A stretch of 64,000 nt of DNA. It comes from Paracyclopina nana. Its lineage: Eukaryota; Arthropoda; Copepoda; Cyclopoida; Cyclopettidae. This document shows, piece by piece, positions 61,768 through 64,000 of this stretch. The position numbers and the translations under genes were made by a program. The notes under the pieces are model-generated. The model was not told where the DNA came from and did not search any database. It worked only from the letters and a program-made list of their open reading frames with translations. The stretch lies in assembly GCA_019096065.1 (NCBI GenBank), contig JAGUCH010000005.1, forward strand, positions 5,084,001-5,148,000, read 5' to 3'. The first letter of the stretch is position 1. Each line of letters starts with the position of its first letter.

Positions 61768-61843
61768 TGCTGGGGGCCGGTACGTGAATTGAACGTGACC
61801 ACACGCGCCAGGCAGAGACTGGTTTAACTGAGCTAAGTCAACC
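61768..61843 (-). repeat. tRNA-like remnant (pseudogene or SINE head)
   Basis: On the minus strand, TTAGCTCAGTTAAACCAG resembles a tRNA A box and ACGTTCAATTCACGT a B box, but the D arm is shortened, the T stem does not pair properly and no confident anticodon loop forms. I read it as a decayed tRNA gene or a tRNA-derived SINE head. Confidence 0.35.
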
Positions 61844-62369
61844 CTCGTGCATCGACAGCTGACCTCAGCTGAGTAATGAATGACAGTGCTGCCAGATTTT
61901 TTTCTCAAAATTACGCTAGTATGTTGTTAATAATCGCCGGAATCTTGCGTAACTATTTTTTTTGGCTTAGTTGCGTGAAAAAACGCCAGTAAGTTTAGAG
62001 AATGTTCTACTCACCAAAATCTACTGCTCTGGATTTGACGAAAAAATTAATTGAGAACGCGACTCGGTAGGTCAATTACGCTGACCGCTGAGAAGTGGGA
62101 CGTGTGTAAGTCTTTTCTCAGTTTGGAGCTACCAAATATTACTGTTCCCATAAATTGTAACTGAAAAGTTGACTTTTTTTGAAATGATTTGGAGATTTAG
62201 GAAGCTCTGTTTCTAGTAGCTTTCCAAAGAGAAAACAAAAATCGCGATCTTCTACCGCTATACGCAAAACTTTCAAAAATCAAAATATTCAGCTATTAGT
62301 TTAACTTTACAATTATCATCTTCCTCGAACCAATTTGAATATTGCATTGGTTTTCAGTGCGGGATTACC

Positions 62370-63481
62370 ATGTACAATCGAAGATCGTATTCTTTGGGAT
62401 TTTTGCAATGGCAAAGAAAAGCATTTGGTTTGACCACCGAAGCCGCCGATTCAATGGGCGATCGCCATGTGCTCGACTACGACGAATCACTCATTTCGAG
62501 GCACATTCATCCCGGAATAATTGACTCGCACTGTCATTTGGATTTCATATTTGCTCGAATGAAGCAAAGGCACCATACGAATTTCCCCAGCTTTAAAGCT
62601 TTCACCGACAAATTCCAGCCTGAATTTCCACCCAGTTTTTCTGGGTGCATCGCAGTTTTTTGTGAGCCTTCCAAGTGGATGAAGGTGCAGCTCTTAGGAG
62701 GTGAAATACGTACAATAGTCTCTAATTATTTCCCTTTTTTCAGTATGGCGTGGAAGAAGCTGTCAATCGTGACAGCAACGTGTGGAAAACTTTCGGCGTT
62801 CATCCGCACTATGCCAAGGACTATGATATCGCTACCCACGTGGCTTTGACCAAGTTATTGGAGCTCCCTCGCGTGGTGGCTTTGGGCGAAATAGGCCTGG
62901 ATTACTCTTCCAAAAACAGCTCTGACAGGCGAGTCCAACAAAGAGTCTTTGATGCCCAATTGAGGCTGGCCATGGAGTACAAATTGCCAGTTTGCCTGCA
63001 TATTCGCGAAGCAGATGAAGATGGGCTTCAAATATTGAAAGAGGTTGGCCTTCCTTCCACCTATGCAATACACCTGCATTGCTTTAACGGTACGTGGGAG
63101 CACTGCCAAGTTTGGCTAAAAAACTATCCGAATCTCAAAGTTGGGTTCACGCCCCTGATTACCTTCAAAAATGTAACGCACTTGCATGAAGTCATACGGA
63201 GAATTCCCTTGGAAAAAATTCTGCTTGAAACAGACTCGCCCTATTTTGTGCCCAGGCAAATCTCCAATTGTGACAGAAGCATCGATTTCTCACATCCGGG
63301 ATTCGTAGTACATACAGCAGCTCAAGTAGCCAAGTTGAAAAACGTTCCTATAGAAGATGTTGCCAAGGCTCATCAACGAAACTTGTTTGAGGTATACAAA
63401 ATTGATGCTGTACTGGATAGCAGCAACGCTTGCCTGGACGCTGCGCCTGTCCTCTATAACAAGGGCAAAGAAGTTGATTAA
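62370..63481 (+). CDS. TATDN2: TatD-family metal-dependent nuclease, TATDN2-like
   Basis: Two exons (62370-62684 and 62744-63481, with a 59-bp intron) give 350 residues. TatD proteins are TIM-barrel metal-dependent deoxyribonucleases. Metal-ligand motifs are all present: IDSHCHLDF, GEIGLDYS, CLHIREADEDG, HLHCFNG and LLETDSPYF. The blocks SGCIAVFCEPSKW and TFGVHPHYAKDYD match human TATDN2 much better than TATDN1 or TATDN3. Human TATDN2 has a long N-terminal extension; here only about 45 residues precede the catalytic domain. A splice acceptor just upstream of the chosen ATG (before 62358) shows that at least one more exon exists, coding or not, so the start is uncertain. The donor GTGCAG is weak but is the only one keeping frame. 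Confidence 0.9.
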
Positions 63482-64000
63482 TCATGCATTTGCAAGATGC
63501 ACCAGAATATGTTCATTAATGTAGAATAATTGCCATTTGTGTGACCGTATGGCATTACGCGTCTCTTTCTGCATCAAATACATGAGCGAAATGTCTCGCA
63601 GGAAATTCCCAAAACCTCGATTAGGCTATAATTGCTGATTGTATTACGGAGTGAACGACGAAAGCATGCGAACCTTTCCCTTGCGCTCGACACAATAGTC
63701 TTTTTATTGCTCATACATTATCCCTCATGCATGCGAGCTTACCATAATTAATTACACATAGAGCACACACTGGACAAGCTGTCTCCTTTGGTTCACGAGT
63801 TTGCTTGACGGTGTTTGGCTTTGGTTTCTTTGAGGACATCCGTCTCCTTGACCTTCACCAAATTTGGCGTTTGCAACCAGAGGCAATTTCTGATTCCACG
63901 AGAGACGGTAACAAAGTCCTGTGGTAGCAGAAGAGAAAGCAATTTGTACCAACAAAAAAGAGGTTGTGGAAATCATTTTCCGGAATTACCTGATGCGAGG
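63482..64000. other. Right-edge region
   Basis: Begins with the TATDN2 3' UTR. A minus-strand poly(A) signal (fwd TTTATT near 63703) and a possible last exon at 63793-63918 suggest the 3' end of another gene that continues past the edge; see the separate entry. Confidence 0.4.
63793..63918 (-). CDS. Possible last exon of an unidentified minus-strand gene
   Basis: An ACCACAG acceptor-like site is followed by a frame starting DFVTVSRGIRNCLWL and ending KHRQANS. I do not recognise the family. Two other frames also stay open: one from an ATG at 63839 gives a short protein with the metal-site-like stretch CPVCALC. The frame, and even the existence of the gene, cannot be settled from 200 bases at the edge. 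Confidence 0.25.
   Translation of the reverse strand, partial: DFVTVSRGIRNCLWLQTPNLVKVKETDVLKETKAKHRQANS

Larger units (their letters stand above)
61499..62369. other. Second myosin 3' UTR and TATDN2 upstream region
   Basis: Holds the myosin 3' UTR with a poly(A) signal at 61634-61639, a decayed tRNA-like stretch at 61768-61843 (minus strand) and the upstream region of the TatD-type gene. A short plus-strand frame beginning with ATG at 61999 ends at a possible donor but would join the next exon out of frame. Confidence 0.5.

Noticed and set aside
61999-62063. Short frame with a possible donor upstream of TATDN2, considered as its first coding exon
   Set aside because: Joining it to the acceptor before 62358 puts the catalytic domain out of frame.

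Overview
The window is nuclear DNA of a small-genome invertebrate animal. Genes carry GT-AG introns, many of only 50-65 bp, and they lie about 4 kb apart on both strands. Several families point to an arthropod: a leucokinin-type receptor, a cytochrome b5-related desaturase, an arthropod-style nicotinic receptor alpha subunit and muscle myosins. The myosin N-termini (a [10 protein letters not shown] stretch followed by a PYL/VS block) remind me most of chelicerate, mite-like sequences. That lineage guess is from memory and is only moderately secure. I rebuilt every gene model by hand from splice sites; each sums to a whole number of codons, but no transcript was available.

Layout, left to right: dymeclin (-), 263-2545; nicotinic acetylcholine receptor alpha subunit (-), 3817-8387; SLU7 (-), 9212-10921, with CRIPT (-), 10925-11296, immediately upstream; cullin-1 (+), 11862-14685; Rheb (+), 15239-16042; RPS27 (-), 16423-17120; a MEIOC homologue (+), 17953-19681; cytochrome b5-related desaturase (+), 20794-22193, tail-to-tail with an SLC34 sodium/phosphate cotransporter (-), 22197-25329; leucokinin-like receptor (-), 27022-29663; high-affinity choline transporter (-), 31488-35096; an EP400/Domino-like protein (+), 38351-45564; two tandem muscle myosin heavy chains (+), 47953-54322 and 55522-61498; a TATDN2-like nuclease (+), 62370-63481; and possibly the end of one more minus-strand gene.

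The genes do not form one pathway. Local links are visible: CRIPT and SLU7, both tied to splicing, are separated by three bases; the choline transporter and nicotinic receptor are both cholinergic; the two myosins are tandem duplicates. Mobile DNA is modest: three copies of a 222-bp TTA-flanked MITE (two fused head to tail), one TA-flanked 285-bp MITE, a small palindromic element, and a six-copy 16-bp motif array around the fused MITEs upstream of the first myosin.

The most striking observation is the EP400-like gene. It keeps the HSA domain, the second SNF2 lobe with its long insertion, the SANT domain and the Gln-rich tail, but the whole first ATPase lobe is absent from an uninterrupted 3.3-kb exon. 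The remaining lobe has lost conserved residues of motifs V and VI. This looks like an intact gene for a non-catalytic EP400 pseudo-ATPase.
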